Source: Tetrahymena thermophila SB210 (lineage: Eukaryota > Ciliophora > Oligohymenophorea > Hymenostomatida > Tetrahymenidae). Taken from it: a stretch of 64,000 nucleotides of DNA. The notes below the pieces were generated by a model that saw only the letters and a program-made list of their open reading frames with translations, was not told where the DNA came from and searched no databases. The stretch spans positions 992,001 to 1,056,000 of the forward strand of contig NW_002476434.1 in assembly GCF_000189635.1 (NCBI RefSeq), in the 5' to 3' direction. Below are positions 1 to 13,241 of this stretch, piece after piece. Position 1 is the stretch's first letter. Each line of letters starts with the position of its first letter. Made by a program: the position numbers and the translations under genes.

Positions 1-374
1 TCAGATGATAAAAAATAATAAAGAATTTTGAACGTTTCAATGAAACAATTATGAAAATAATAATCAATTAAAACGAAGATAATACCATATAACTATACCC
101 ATAATAAATAAGCCATTTATTTTTTCATTAAAAACTTCTATTTATAGTTTAAAAAATTTAATTAAGAGCACATATAGAATATATATAAAAGTATGTTAGC
201 AAAAAACTTTATTAATTATTTATATTATAAATGCAAGAAAGAATTTATCAATTCAGTTATTTTAGATTATAGACAACTTAAAGAAAACTTACTATATAAA
301 TTGGTTGAGTGTATTTACAAGTTTAAAAGGTATATTAATTAGTAAATTAGAATTTTATAAATTTAATAAATTAT
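1..374. other. AT-rich left flank, no gene seen
   Basis: AT-rich sequence downstream of the first ABCG gene. No reading frame of coding character was seen in either direction under the ciliate code. Confidence 0.6.
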
Positions 375-2550
375 TCATTATAAAGTTTTTTTTGATCTGT
401 ATAAAAAGAACAAAGCTAATGTAATAAATCCTAAAAACATAAGGGCTAAGTATCCAACTGCTTCCCATTTATGGAATTCTATATTTTCTGAGTCTATAGG
501 ATTAGGTATAAAGTAGGTTTCTTCATATTCGTTTCTGACAAACGCTTGATAGGCATATGTATATGGGGAAAGATATTAAAACCAAGAAATCCATGAAGCT
601 AAATCAGAGCTATTTAATTTTTTCAATATTAAAAAGTTAATAAAGATTAAATAAATAAGAAATATTAATAAACAAATATTGCAAAAAAAAAGCTTAATGA
701 TTCTAAAATATTAAAATAAATATACCTATTTTTGTAATATCCAGAGAAAGGCAAAAAAGGAACTGTGACTAATTAGGCAACAGCAAAGGCTGTATCTGGG
801 TCTTTGAAGAGACAACCTTCAAAATATCCAGCAGCAATTCCATTAAACTGTAGCATAATTAAAACCAAAGTAAAGAATAAAAATGCTTCGAAACTTTCTC
901 TCAACCCAACCATCCAGTAAACTATTAATTTTGTATGAATTAATTAATATTGAATTAAATATTTTAAAAATACCTATTGAAGAGAAGATAATAGGAATAA
1001 TGAAATCAGAAACAAGGTCAACAAATAACTTCCCAAAAAAGTATGGAATTATTTTATACAGCTTAGAATTTTCTTCTCTCAAAAATACTTATCTTTCAAG
1101 TGGGATAGTTAAAGCGCAAGGATTCATCGCTTCCATAAAAGCGCCTGAAGCCAAAAAGAATAAAAACCCATTTTTATTTCTAACATCATTTATATTATGA
1201 GGATCATTCTTACCATCTATTAGATTGATTGGAAATAAATTAATAAACTAAAATTGAAAAAAATATTTTTACCTGGCAATTATAGATAAATAAGACCCAA
1301 AAAAACACTTAAACTGAGCACTTAACCCAACTTTGCTTTAAATAGAATAGGACTTCTTAGTTGAATTTAGACAGTTCTCTTCACAATATAGTAGAACTGC
1401 AAAAATATTGAAGTATAAGATACATTAAGTTATACTTAATGTTTGTTAGAATTTTCTATTTCATATTCAACTTTCTTCAAAATCATAGAATCATAGCTTT
1501 AAAAATAGATAGGTGCATTTCTAATATTTTATTCGTTTTCTTGATGCATGATAGACATGTAATAATCTTTATATTATTAAATTAAATTACTAAGAAAAGT
1601 TATTAAAAGAATAATATAATATAATTACCAGCAGGATTACAAAGATTTGGACATACAAATCCTAAATTATTAAAGTAATTAGATATTTCAGTGTTGCCAG
1701 GACCTTGGTAAATGAATCGACCATTTACCATCAGCATAATTCTATCAAGCATCTACCAAATATCAGAGGAAGGCTAATGAATAGTTAGGACAACTGTTCT
1801 ATTTTTTTCATGAGCAAATTTTCTAAGTCTATTTATAACTATGTAAGCAGTAAAACTTTTTATATTAATTAAAATGATTATTATATTGATGAACTATGAT
1901 ATAATTCATTTACCTATCAAGTCCTGATGTTGGCTCATCAAGGAATATTGCATGAGGATCGCAAACTAATTCATATCCTATTGATGTTCTCTTCCTCTCT
2001 CCTCCTGAAATTCCTTTAACAAAATGGCCACCAATCAAAGTATTTTAGCATTTTTCAAGCATTAAAAGCTTTATTACTTCATTTACTACATCATCTCTTT
2101 TTTACTGGGTTCCTTTCACCTTTAAGCAAGCAGCAAACTCAAGACATTCTCTTACAGTCATAGTTTCCATTAAAATATCATTTTACATAACATAGTTTGC
2201 GAAATTAGAAAATTAATCTGCTGTATACTCTTTTCCATTAACTTAGACTCTCCCTTCTAACATTTATTTCCCAGAATTTTATATTCTTTTAGTAAGAATA
2301 TTTAATAAGCTTGTTTTTCCTGCTCCTGAAGATCCTATAAGTATATTAGAAGAAATTTATAAATCTGAATTAAGCTAAATATGATAGTACCTAATATTGC
2401 AGTAACTTAAGAGTTTGGGCAAATACCATCTACTCCTTTTATGATTTCTTTAACTCCTTTGCTAGATTTTACAGAATATTTTAAGTTTGAAAAAGTAAAA
2501 TCAAGCAAGCTTGAGCTATTTATACTTTGTTAAGAAATTATCTTGTTCAT
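375..2550 (-). CDS. ABCG-type half transporter A (lineage 1)
   Basis: Half-size ABC transporter of the ABCG/White family, expected to dimerise in a membrane and export lipids or small hydrophobic compounds; the substrate cannot be told. The ATG is at 2550 and the TGA at 377-375. Six introns are visible at 2390-2335, 1913-1856, 1628-1567, 1272-1217, 973-922 and 725-610. Removing them leaves 1776 nt, exactly 591 codons plus stop, which supports the model. The N-terminal ATPase has Walker A ([12 protein letters not shown], interrupted by intron 1 after the first Gly), a Q-loop, signature ISGGERKR, Walker [11 protein letters not shown] and an H-loop TIHQPSSDIW. The C-terminal half is hydrophobic with about six membrane segments and ends in a basic tail after [11 protein letters not shown] and TAG occur in frame as Gln. 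It is the left-most member of a same-strand tandem array. All catalytic motifs look intact. Confidence 0.9.
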
Positions 2551-4420
2551 ATTGATTTATTTTAGTTAATTAAATTTTATATAAATCAATTCAAGTAAAG
2601 AATCTATTTTTAAATGATGAACTTGATTCTAAAATTTTTGAAGCATCATGCAAATTTAATTAACATCTAATAAATTCTTATATTAAAAATATATTAGATT
2701 GGTTAATTAATATTCTATCTGATTGAATATTAATTAAGATTTGTAAACAAAAAGAAATTTATTATTTTGTGGTTAATTAAACCAAAATCCTTAGATTTCT
2801 TTATTTAGATAGATAGTTAGATAATTGATTGACTTTAAATTTTAGTAATCCTCCTCTGAATAATTGTATTTCCTTAATCATTTCTGATAAATTAAGATAT
2901 TAATTACTTTAGACTAATAATTTTAACAAATAGAAAATTAAAAATAAAAATCAGAAAAATGTGATGCTTGCTTGAAGATAATTTGATCTCAAATATTTTA
3001 TTATGATATTAGTATTTATTTTTATGAAAATTATATTTACTTACATTCATTTAAAATTTGTTATATTTAATTTTTAAATCCAGTGTAAGAAATTAATTAT
3101 TGCGTACTTTTTCTTATTTTAATTATAAAAGTAATTAATTAATTTCTCAGTTTTTAAAATTATAATTTCTTTTTTTCTTTTTTTTTTCTTTGTAATATTG
3201 GAAATTTCTAAATAGATATTATTTTTAAAACAAGCAAGTTACTCTTAAAGAGAACTTAAGATGTGAGTGTTATTCTAAAAAATAATATTTTGATTAAATG
3301 AGATATTTGTAAATTTAAATAAAAACAGATTTAATAATATAAACTATATTTATCTAATATAAAAATCTATTTATAAATTGTTGGATTTTAATTATTTAAA
3401 GATAGTAAGAAAAAGTTTATTTTAGGTACTTAATATTTTTAAAGATTAAGTATTATATATTTAATTGTAAGATTTTAAAAACTCTATTATTAAAATTTCT
3501 ATTGTTACTCGATCCAAATTTTAATTCCAAATACTATTGGTTTATTCTTTTCAAATATTAAAAACTATGCTTACTCAATAAAAAACATTATATAACAAGA
3601 TCATTTATTTTAATTGTTTTTTAAATAATGAAGATAAAAAGTAGTAGGAATTTTTTAATAGCCCATTTAAGAATAAAATTAGTTGAGCTACTAACCATAT
3701 TTTCAAGATATTTTTTGTCTAAGTTGAATTAAATTAGTGGATATAGAATATTCAATTAATTTTGAATAATTAGTAAAAACCAATTAAATCTATTAAACCA
3801 TTTATTTCTTTATATATTAATTAGAATTTATTGCAATTTACATAAAGTTGAAAAAAATAATAAATATAATTGATTACTTAATTCATTTTTTATTAATCAT
3901 AAAATATCATAAAAATTAATATTTTATTTTTTAGATATACCCTAAATCCTCTCTTAATTAAGACCATCCACTCCCAAAATTTTTTTTTTTAAATATTCTT
4001 AAAATTTTTTTTAATTAATTTTATTAAATAATATTAAATCTAAATAATAAACTATTTACAATATGATTAGAAGTAAATGCTTATTAAATATAACAAAAAA
4101 ATAAAAATATATGATTATAGAAAGAGAAAAAGTGAAAATTAAATTCTATAAATCAAAACCAATTTATTTATTTTACAAAAGAAAATTCATTTAGAAAATA
4201 TATTTCTGTTTGAATTTTAAATATTATTTTATCAATAATGACTTTGAAAAATATAATAAATAGGTAAAAATAAACTTCTAGTTAAGATAAAAAGAATATT
4301 TAATATTTGAGTTATTAATATGAAAGATAAGTCGAAATATATTATAAATATACATTCAAATAGCTTAAAATATTAATCAATTGATTTATATTTATTTAGT
4401 ATTAATTAGATTTAATAAGT
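2551..4420. other. Intergenic, 1.9 kb
   Basis: Very AT-rich spacer between ABCG genes A and B with no coding frame recognised. From about 4025 onward it belongs to the left copy of a large tandem duplication: the same sequence recurs, diverged, from about 10742. Confidence 0.6.
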
Positions 4421-6547
4421 TCATTATAAATTCTTTTTAGATCTATACAAAAAGTAGAAGCCAAGGATTAAATATCCTAAGAACATTAGTGCCAAATACC
4501 CGACAGCTTCCCACTTTGTAAATTCAATATTTTCAGATTGAATTGGATTAGGTATAAAATATGTTTCTTCATATTCATTTCTTACAAAAGCTTGATATGC
4601 GTAATTAAAAGGAGATAGGTACTAAACCCAAGAAATCCAACTTGCTAAATCCCCACTTTAATTAAATTTTAATTTAGTTTTTATTAAAAATAAAATTTAT
4701 AAATAATATTTTACCTATTTTTATAATAACCAGAAAAAGGAAAGAAAGGCATAGCAATCAATTAAGCAACACCAAACGCTAAATTAGGATCTTTGAATAA
4801 ACATCCCTCAAAATATCCAGCTGCGATTCCTGTAAATTGTAAAACTATCATAACCAATACGAAAAATAAAAATGCACTGATATCATTTCTCAATCCAATC
4901 ATCCAATATGCTAAAAATAAATATGATTTTAGAGCAATAATTTATAAATAATTTTACCTATGGCACAGAATATAATTGGTATAATAAAATCTGCTATTAG
5001 GTCAACAAACAATTTAGCAAAGTAATAAGGGAATATTTTGTAAAGTTTTGAATTTTCTTCTCTTAAAAAAACTTATCTCTCGATAGGTATAGACAAACAA
5101 GCTGCATTCATAGATTCTAGAAAAGCACCAGTAGAAAGGAAAAATAAAAATCCATTTTTGTTTCTGACATCTACAACATTATATGGATCATCTTAACCAT
5201 CTAAATAAGAAAAATAAAACATTTATTTATTTATTTTACAATATATAAAAAATTACTTGGTAATTGATAATAAATTAATCCTAAAAAAATTGCTAAGCTG
5301 ATTACTTAACCTAATTTTGCTTTAAATAAGATTGGACTTCTTGTTTAGATTAAAATAGTTCTCTTGACTATATAGTAGAATTGCATGTAAGTAGGGACTT
5401 AGGATGTAGAAGGATTAAATTCTACTTAACTGGAAAATTTGATTTCACTTAAAACATTCTCTTTTATTAGTTTGTCATAATTTTTATAATAAATTGGGCA
5501 ATTTATCTAATTGATTTTCTTTTCTTGATCCATAATCGACATGTAATAATCTAAATTATAACAAAAATATTAATAGAAAATATTAAATGTCACTTTTAAA
5601 TATTTTTAATTAATTAATTAATTACCTGCAGGATTAGTTAAAACAGGACATTTAAAACCTTACTTTGAGAAATAATTTTAAATAGAGTTACCACCTTCAC
5701 CTTAGTATATAAACTTACCATCAACCATCAATATTATCCTATCTAGCATACTCCATATATCTGCTGAGGGTTGATGAATAGTAAGGACAACTGTTCTATT
5801 CTTTTTGTGAGCAAAATTCCTTAATCTATCCATTAAGATATATGCAGTAAAACTAATTAGATTAAAATAATTTTTTCAATTAATACAATTTTTTACAATG
5901 TTTTTTAGTATTTATTACCTATCTAAACCAGATGTTGGCTCATCTAGAAATAAAGATTAAGGATCACAAATTAATTCAAATCCTATTGATGTTCTTTTTC
6001 TTTCCCCTCCAGAAATACCTTTTACAAATTAACCCCCAATTTGAGTATTCTAGCATTTCTCAAGCTTTAATTATGTTATTACATCATTAACTATTTCATT
6101 TTTATTAGTTTTTGCTCCTTTATTCTTCAAGTTTACTGCGAACTAAAGACATTCCCTTACGGTCATGGTCTCTGTAAGCAAATCATCTTACATAACATAA
6201 TTAGCAAATGTTGAGAATGTATCTGCTGTGTAAGGCTTTCCATTCACTAAAACTTCTCCTTCTAATTGTGATTTTTTTGAATTAGCTATCCTTTTAGAAA
6301 GAATATTTAAAAGTGTAGTCTTGCCTGCGCCAGATGAGCCTGTTAAAAATAATTTAAAATCAAGCTAACAAAAATAAATAATGATACCTAATATAGCAGT
6401 GACTTATGAGTTAGGGAATATACCATCTACACCTTTGATAATTTCTTAAGTTCCTTTGCTTGTTTAAATCGAATATTTGAGGTTTTTGAAAGTAAAATCT
6501 AATAAATTAGAGTTATTGATATATTCTTCTGAGTGAGTTTTATTCAT
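4421..6547 (-). CDS. ABCG-type half transporter B (lineage 1)
   Basis: ABCG half transporter with the NBD first and the membrane domain second. The ATG at 6547 begins MNKTHSEEYI and the TGA is at 4423-4421. Six introns (6387-6340, 5918-5853, 5625-5551, 5256-5201, 4957-4911, 4714-4656) leave 1776 nt, a 591-aa protein, the same length as A. Walker A is [12 protein letters not shown], the signature [12 protein letters not shown], Walker [11 protein letters not shown] and the H-loop TIHQPS; all are intact. The C terminus is FYFLYRSKKNLQ. B is the intact partner of the degenerate copy D, 6.7 kb to the right. Substrate unknown; membrane location inferred from the hydrophobic C-terminal half. Confidence 0.9.
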
Positions 6548-7472
6548 TTTTAATTGAGTAGTAAAGTATTTTATTTCTAATTATTAATAATAACTAAACT
6601 TTATTCTAACTAAACAAGATTTAAAGCAGTAAAAATATCTTTTTATAAATTAAAAAAGACAGATTAAACTGATTAATTCTTGTATTGATAAATTTTTAGT
6701 GTTTAACCTTTAATTATTTAGAAAGAAGAAAGAAATAAATTTCTTAATTTATGTAAGAATTTTAAAATCAAATAACTAAATTGAAGTCTGTTTTCTATTT
6801 TTCTATTAGTCTTTTGACAAATTTTAAATTTAACTTTAATTGATTAAAGCTTCAAGATACAAACAAGTTTTGAATATATTCATTAAAATAATTTTTATCT
6901 TATAAGTATTTTATTTCACTTATGAATGTTTAATAACTAACAGATTTTATAAATATGTTATTTTCTTTTTGATTTTACAAAAATATAAAAAAGTTATTTT
7001 TGCTTCTATAAATCTTAAATTTGATAATATATTATTAATAAAAATATGGTTTTTTATGTTTATCATAAAAACAAATAGAAAATTCGTTTAAAAATATTGA
7101 AAAAATTTGGTCAATTTTTTTAATAAAATTTTCTTCTTATCTTTTCTCAAAGCAATTAATTTAGTCATTACTTTAAAACATCAAGCTTTTATTCCCTAAT
7201 ATCGGATTTAAACAGAAAATTTATAATTATGATTATTTTTCTATTTCAAACCTTTTTTCTTTATAAAAAAGACAGGAGTTAACAAAATTGCTTAGGGGTT
7301 GTAAATTTGTAAAAATTCTTTGTAAAATAATTATTTTTTTAATTTTGTATAATTTATTCTCATTTTAAAAAGTTAAATATAAATATTTATTTTTAACAAA
7401 CATTTATCAAAATATATTTGCAAATTAATTCAATTAATATTTTTAATTCTAAATAATATATTAATTCTATAA
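6548..7472. other. Intergenic, 0.9 kb
   Basis: AT-rich spacer between B and C, repeated with divergence at 13242-14170. No gene seen. Confidence 0.6.
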
Positions 7473-9715
7473 TCACTATAATCTCTTTCTATTACAAACT
7501 AGGCAAAAGCAACTAATTATTAAAAGGCCTATTATAAATCCCAGTAAAATATAAACACATTCCCATTTTGAGAATTCTAGATTCAATAATTCGGTAGGGC
7601 TTGGAATAAAATGAGTGTTTTCATACTCGTTAGCGGCTATAGCATTAAAACTATACTTTATAGGAAATAAATATTCTATCCAAGAAATCCAGCTTGCTAA
7701 ATTTTTTCTAATAAAATAAAATGAATTTAGTTAAATTTAAAATATTTATTTATTTATTTATTAACTACCTATTTTTGAAAAATCCTCCAAACAAAGCATT
7801 AGGAACAAATATTAATGGGCTCATAAAAACAGCTGTTTTTACATCAGAAAAGATAGAACCACCTATATAGCCAAGACTAAGACCAAGTAGACTGTTTAAA
7901 ATCAAGCAAAAAAAGTAAAAAAATACATTTCCTACTGTGCGATCATTCAATCCAACCATAAAAAATTCTATTTAGATAAAATTATAGCTTTTTATTATTT
8001 GAAAAAATGTGTTTATAATTACAAATTAGTCCATATAAAATCGGTGAAATTATTTAAGGTATTATCTCTATAGCTAGTCTTCCAAAAAAGTATGCATAAG
8101 GTGAATAAAGATTAGAACTATCTTCTCTTAAGAATACCTTCCTCATAGAAGGAAAAGAAACTGAGCAAGGCTTAAGCGACATCATTAATTAATTTATACA
8201 AACAAAAAAGAGAAGACCGTTCCTATCATTCATGTGTCTGATGCTGGTCGGATGATTACTTCCATCTATTGATGAATAAATAAATAAACTGTTTAAAATG
8301 TTAAAATTTAAAAATTTAACTTCAACCTTCTGATTAGAAATATATTAATCCTACAATTAATCCCATAATAATAGCCTGGATTATACGAGCTCTAAAAAGT
8401 ATAGGATTTCTTTTAACATTCTTTAATGATCTTTTAGCTATTTGCTAAAGTTAGTATAGAAATGGAGTTTAAAACTTATAAGCTAAAATTTCAGATTTTT
8501 CTCTTTGCTCTATTTCTTTTTCAACTTGCAGTTTTAACAAAGAACCATATTTTTAGAAATAAATAGGATAATTCTAAGCATTTTTTTAATTTAGATGCAT
8601 AAGACTCATGAAATAATCTGATTTTTTATTAAAAAAATAATTTTTCAAATTAAATAATTAAATTCTTAATAAATAATTTAAAAATAATTAAATTTTTTAT
8701 TACCAGCTGGATTTTACATTCTCGGACAATTAAATCCTTAGTTTGAGAAGTAATTTAAAATGGCCTCATTACTTTTTCCTTAGTAAATGAATTATCCTTC
8801 TACAAGAAGCATTATTCTATCAAACATCTACCATATATCTGAAGAAGGGCTGTGAATAGTAAATACAATAGTCTTTTGTCTATTAATGGCATATCTTTTT
8901 AGTTCAGCTATCAACAAATATGCTGTGAAGCTTTAGAATATAAGCAATAAAATTAAAATTCACTTTAAAAATAAATAATTTTACCTATCTAACCCTGATG
9001 TTGGCTCATCCAAAATTATTACAGAAGGATTTGTCACAAGCTCAAAACCAATAGATGTCCTTTTCCTTTCTCCTCCAGAAATTCCTATAAATTATAATAT
9101 CATTAATTTTTAAAGAGAAATCATAAAAAATAAATTTTTATATAAATCTAAAACAAAATTAAGTTAAAGAATTATTTTTGAATATTCCAATAAAAGATTT
9201 TTACCTTTTTTAACAAATTAACCTCCTATTAATGTATTTTAACATCTTTCTAATTTTAAAATCTTTATGGTTTCTTATACTACTTTGTCTTTTTCAAGTT
9301 AATTGCCTGGTGTCTTAAGATTAGCTGCAAATTATAAGCATTCTTTTACAGTCATAGTCTCTAAAAGAATATCGTCTTACATAACATAAGTACCAAAATC
9401 TGAAAATTTTCTGTATGTAATTTCAGTTTAGTTAGCTTATATTTTCCCACGAACAGAAATTGCCTTAGAGTTTTCTATCCTATCTGTTAACACATTTAGC
9501 AGTGTAGTTTTTCCAGCTCCAGAAGAACCTTTGAAAAGATAATAAAATTAAAAATAGTCATATTTGTAAAAATATTTACCTAAAATAGCAGTGATTTATG
9601 AAGACTTACAAATACCTGAAACATCTGAAAGCAATTATTTTTTTCCTTGCTTTGTTTTAACAGTTACTGTGACATTTTAGAAAGTTAAGTCTATAGGATT
9701 TTTATTTATCTCCAT
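7473..9715 (-). CDS. ABCG-type half transporter C (lineage 2)
   Basis: ABCG half transporter of the second lineage in the array. The ATG is at 9715 and the TGA at 7475-7473. Seven introns (9579-9529, 9204-9085, 8984-8931, 8703-8618, 8326-8266, 8022-7968, 7768-7708) leave 1755 nt, a 584-aa protein. The extra intron relative to lineage 1 sits just before the signature motif. Intron 5 has a less usual GTTGAA donor. Walker A, signature ISGGERKR and Walker B are intact. The H-loop reads IHSPSSDIW, with Ser where lineage 1 has Gln; this marks lineage 2. Membrane segments include one reading [16 protein letters not shown]. It is the intact counterpart of broken copy E (14171-16416). Substrate unknown. 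Confidence 0.9.
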
Positions 9716-10448
9716 TTAGTGAAATAGTTTTTAAAGATATTAAAATATGTTTATAATTTTTTAAATAATTTTTATACAATTTTCACTCCGAAAAAATAAG
9801 GTATTTATACCTATCTGCAATATTTCTAGATAAATTCTATTTAAAATAAGAAAAAATAATATAAAATTTATTACAATAAAATAAAGATAGATTCATATAA
9901 CTTTATCACCTTAATGTAATTTTAAAAAATCTAATTAAATCTTACAAAAACTTGATTGATTTAATAAAATTTGATATAGCAATAAATTTAAAAAGTATTA
10001 TTTCAATTTTATTAAATTCTTTATTTTTTCTAGAATTTTTCTAAGAAAAAAATTTAATTAATCATTTATATAATGACGATATTAACAAATAATATTAAAA
10101 CCTTATTATAAAATTTAATCTATTGATTTTAAAAAGTTAACTTAAAATATTTTTAAAATGAATTTATTGATTAATTGTTTAGCTAGTTAGTTAATAAAAT
10201 TTCTTTTAAATCATTTATTTTTATTTTTTTTAAAACATAGAAATCAATATTTAAAAAAATATTTTATTTTAATTATATGATCATCTTTAATATTTATAAA
10301 TTACTTTAGCAACATTAACTTTCATTTAAACAATTTTGAAAAGTTTTATTTAATAATAGAATAAATTTTATTCTAGCAAGAATGGTAAATACTTAATATA
10401 AAAAACAAATAAACAATTTTAATAACATTTTTTTTGTATTTAATTATT
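9716..10448. other. Intergenic between C and the F fragment
   Basis: AT-rich spacer matching 16417-17126 with divergence. No gene seen. Confidence 0.6.
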
Positions 10449-10543
10449 TCATTGTAATCTTTACTTTTTAATAGCTAAAAATATATAGCTTATGATTAGG
10501 TATCCAATTAATAAACATAACAATATATATACTGATTACCATT
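10449..10543 (-). pseudogene. Truncated 3' end of an ABCG gene (F-like)
   Basis: The 95 bp from the in-frame TGA (10451-10449) inward match the last 31 or so codons of gene F (17127-17220), encoding the final membrane segment and the tail ending KKQRLQ. Similarity stops abruptly after the bases matching ATTACCATTTA in F. No other part of F precedes it. It marks the right edge of the left copy of duplication I. Confidence 0.85.
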
Positions 10544-10573
10544 TATTGCTAATTGCAGATTTTTTTTTTGTAA

Positions 10574-10622
10574 TAGAGAGATAAATAGTGAGAGGTTACA
10601 CCTATAACTATTTATCTCTCTA
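10574..10622. repeat. Perfect 16-bp inverted repeat (hairpin) at a duplication junction
   Basis: Left arm TAGAGAGATAAATAGT (10574-10589) and right arm ACTATTTATCTCTCTA (10607-10622) are exact reverse complements. The 17-nt spacer contains a further AGGT/ACCT pairing. The hairpin lies 30 bp beyond the broken end of the F-like fragment and before the right duplication copy starts, and has no counterpart elsewhere in the array. It could be a small insertion or a rearrangement scar. Confidence 0.85.
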
Positions 10623-11124
10623 ATAAAAATTAAAATAATATTAAATAAATTTATATAATAGTATTTAATATATATTTATGTATTTTGTATGAAGTTTATA
10701 ATAATTTAAATAAATTTAAAAATTTAACTTTTATTGAATAAATTTAAATCTAAATAATAAACTATTTTCAATCTTATTTGAAGTAAATACTTATTAAATA
10801 TAACAAAAAAATAAAAAATAAAATTATAGAAAGAGTAAAAGTGAAAATTAAATCTATAAATCAAAACCAATTTATTTATTTTACAAAAGAAAATTCTTTA
10901 GAAAGTAAGTATATTTCTGTTTGAAATTTAAATATTATTTTATTAAAAATGATTTTGCAAAATATAATAAACTGGAAAAAATAAATTTCTAGCTGTGATA
11001 AAAAGAATATTTAATTTTTGAGTTGTTAATATGAAAAGGTAAGTCGAAATATATAATAAATATACATTCAAATAATTTAAAAATTAATAAATTTATATAT
11101 ATTGAGTATTCATTAGATTTAAGT

Positions 11125-13241
11125 TCATTATAAATGTTTCTTAGATCTATACAAAAAGTAGAACCCAAGGATTAGATATCCTAAAAACATAAGCGCCAAA
11201 TACCCAACAGCTTCCCACTTTGTAAATTCAATATTTTCAGATTGAATAGGATTAGGTATAAAATAAGTTTCTTCGTATTCATTTCTAATAAATGCTTAAT
11301 ATGCATAATTAAAAAGAGATAGGTACTGAATCCAAGAAATCCAACTTGCTAAATCCCCACTTTAATTAAATTTAATTGAGTTTTATTAAAATTAAAATGT
11401 AATAACAATATTTTACTTATTTTTATAATAACCAGAAAAAGGGAAGAAAGGCATAGTAATCAATTAAGCAGCACTAAATGCTAAATTAGGATCTTCAAAT
11501 AGACATCCCTCAAAATATCCGGCTGCGGTTCCTGTAAATTGTAAAACTATCATAACCAATGTGAAAAATAAAAATGCACTGATATCATTTCTCAATCCAA
11601 TCATCCAATAGGCTAAAAATTAATATGATTTTAGAGCAATAATTTATAAATAATTTTACCTATGACACTGAAAATAATTGGTATAATAAAATCTGCTATC
11701 AGATCAACAAACAACTTAGCAAAGTAATAAGGAAATATTTTATACAGATTTGAGTTTTCTTCTCTTAAAAAAACTTATCTCTCGATAGGTATAGATATAC
11801 AACCTGAATTCATAGATTCTAGAAAAGCACTAGTAGAAAGGTAAAGTAAAAATCCATTTTTGTTTCTGACATCCACAACATTATATGGATCATTTTAACC
11901 ATCTAAATAAAAAAATAAAATATTTATTTATTTGACAATAAATTAAAAATTACTTGGCAATTGATAATAAATTATTCCTAAAAAAATAGCCAAGCTGATT
12001 ACTTAAGCTAATTTTGCTTTAAATAAGATTGGACTTCTTGTTTAGATTAGAATAGTTCTCTTGACTATATAGTAGAATTGCATGTAAGTTGGGACTAAGG
12101 ATGTAGAAAGATTAAACTCTACTTAACTTGAAAATTTGATTTCACTTAAAATATTATCTTTTATTAGTTTGTCATAATTTTTATAATAAATTGGACAATT
12201 TATCTTATTAATATTCTTTTCTTGATTCATAATGGACATGTAATAATCTAAATCATAGCAAAAATATTTATAAAAAATATTAAATTGTCATTTTTAAATA
12301 TTTTTAATTAATTACCTGCAGGATTACTTAAAAGAGGACATTTAAAACCTTACTTTGAGAAATAATTTTAAATAGAGTTTCCACCTTCACCTTAGTATAT
12401 AAACTTACCATCAACCATCAATATTATCCTATCTAGCGTATTCCATATATCTGCTGAGGGCTGATGAATAGTAAGGACAACTGTTCTATTCTTTTGGTGA
12501 GCAAAATTCTTTAATATATCCATTAAGATATAAGCAGTAAAACTAATTAGATTAAAATAATTTTTTGAATTAGTACAATTTTTTACAATATTTTTTAGTA
12601 TTTATTACCTATCTAAACCAGATGTTGGCTCTTCTAGAAATAAAGATTAAGGATCACAAATTAATTCTAATCCAATTGATGTTCTTTTTCTTTCCCCTCT
12701 AGAAATACCTTCTACGTGTTAACCTCCAATTTGAGTGTTCTAGCATTTCTCAAGCTTTAATTGAGTTATTACATCATTAACTATTTCATTTTTATTAGTT
12801 TTTGCTCCTTTATTCTTCAAGTTTGCTGCAAATTAAAGACATTCCCTTACTGTCATAGTCTCTGTAAGCAAATCATCTTACAAAACATAATTAGCAAAGG
12901 TCTAGAATGTCTCTGAGGTGTAAGGTTTTCCATTCATAAAGACTTCTCCTTATAATTGTGATTTTTTTGAATTAGCTATCCTTTTAGAAATAATATTTAA
13001 AAGTGTAGCCTTGCCTGTGCCAGAAGAACCTGTTAAAAATAATTTAAAATCAAGCAAATAGCAAAAAATATATGATGATACCTAATATTGCAGTAACTTA
13101 TGAGTTAGGGAATATACCATCTATACCTTTGATAATTTCTTAAGTTCCTATGGATGTTTAAATCGAATACTTGATGTTTTTAAAAGTAAAATCTAATAAA
13201 TTAGAGTTATTATTATATTCTTCTGAATGAGTTTTATTCAT
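11125..13241 (-). CDS. ABCG-type half transporter D (lineage 1) with defective ATPase motifs
   Basis: Tandem duplicate of B. The ATG is at 13241 and the TGA at 11127-11125. Six introns (13081-13030, 12608-12543, 12315-12248, 11953-11903, 11659-11613, 11416-11360) leave 1776 nt, so the 591-aa frame is fully open. However, Walker A reads GSSGTGKATLLN (the conserved Thr/Ser after Lys is Ala), the signature reads EGISRGERKR (second Gly to Arg) and Walker B reads FLEEPTSGLD (Asp to Glu). These three residues normally bind Mg-ATP or the gamma phosphate. B has the normal residue at each position. An ATPase-dead partner subunit or an early pseudogene are both possible; the open frame alone does not decide. 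Confidence 0.85.

Larger units (their letters stand above)
4025..10543. repeat. Large tandem duplication I, left copy
   Basis: About 6.5 kb holding ABCG genes B and C plus the last 95 bp of gene F. It matches 10742-17220 (genes D, E and the 3' end of F) in gene order, introns and even intergenic sequence. The copies are about 6.7 kb apart. Similarity stops at about 10543, inside the F-like fragment. Identity varies strongly along the unit: near-identical over 7501-8300, clearly lower in the spacers. Confidence 0.85.

Noticed and set aside
883-1200. 105-codon plus-strand ORF
   Set aside because: It lies antisense within ABCG gene A across an intron; the minus-strand frame matches the transporter family, this one matches nothing.
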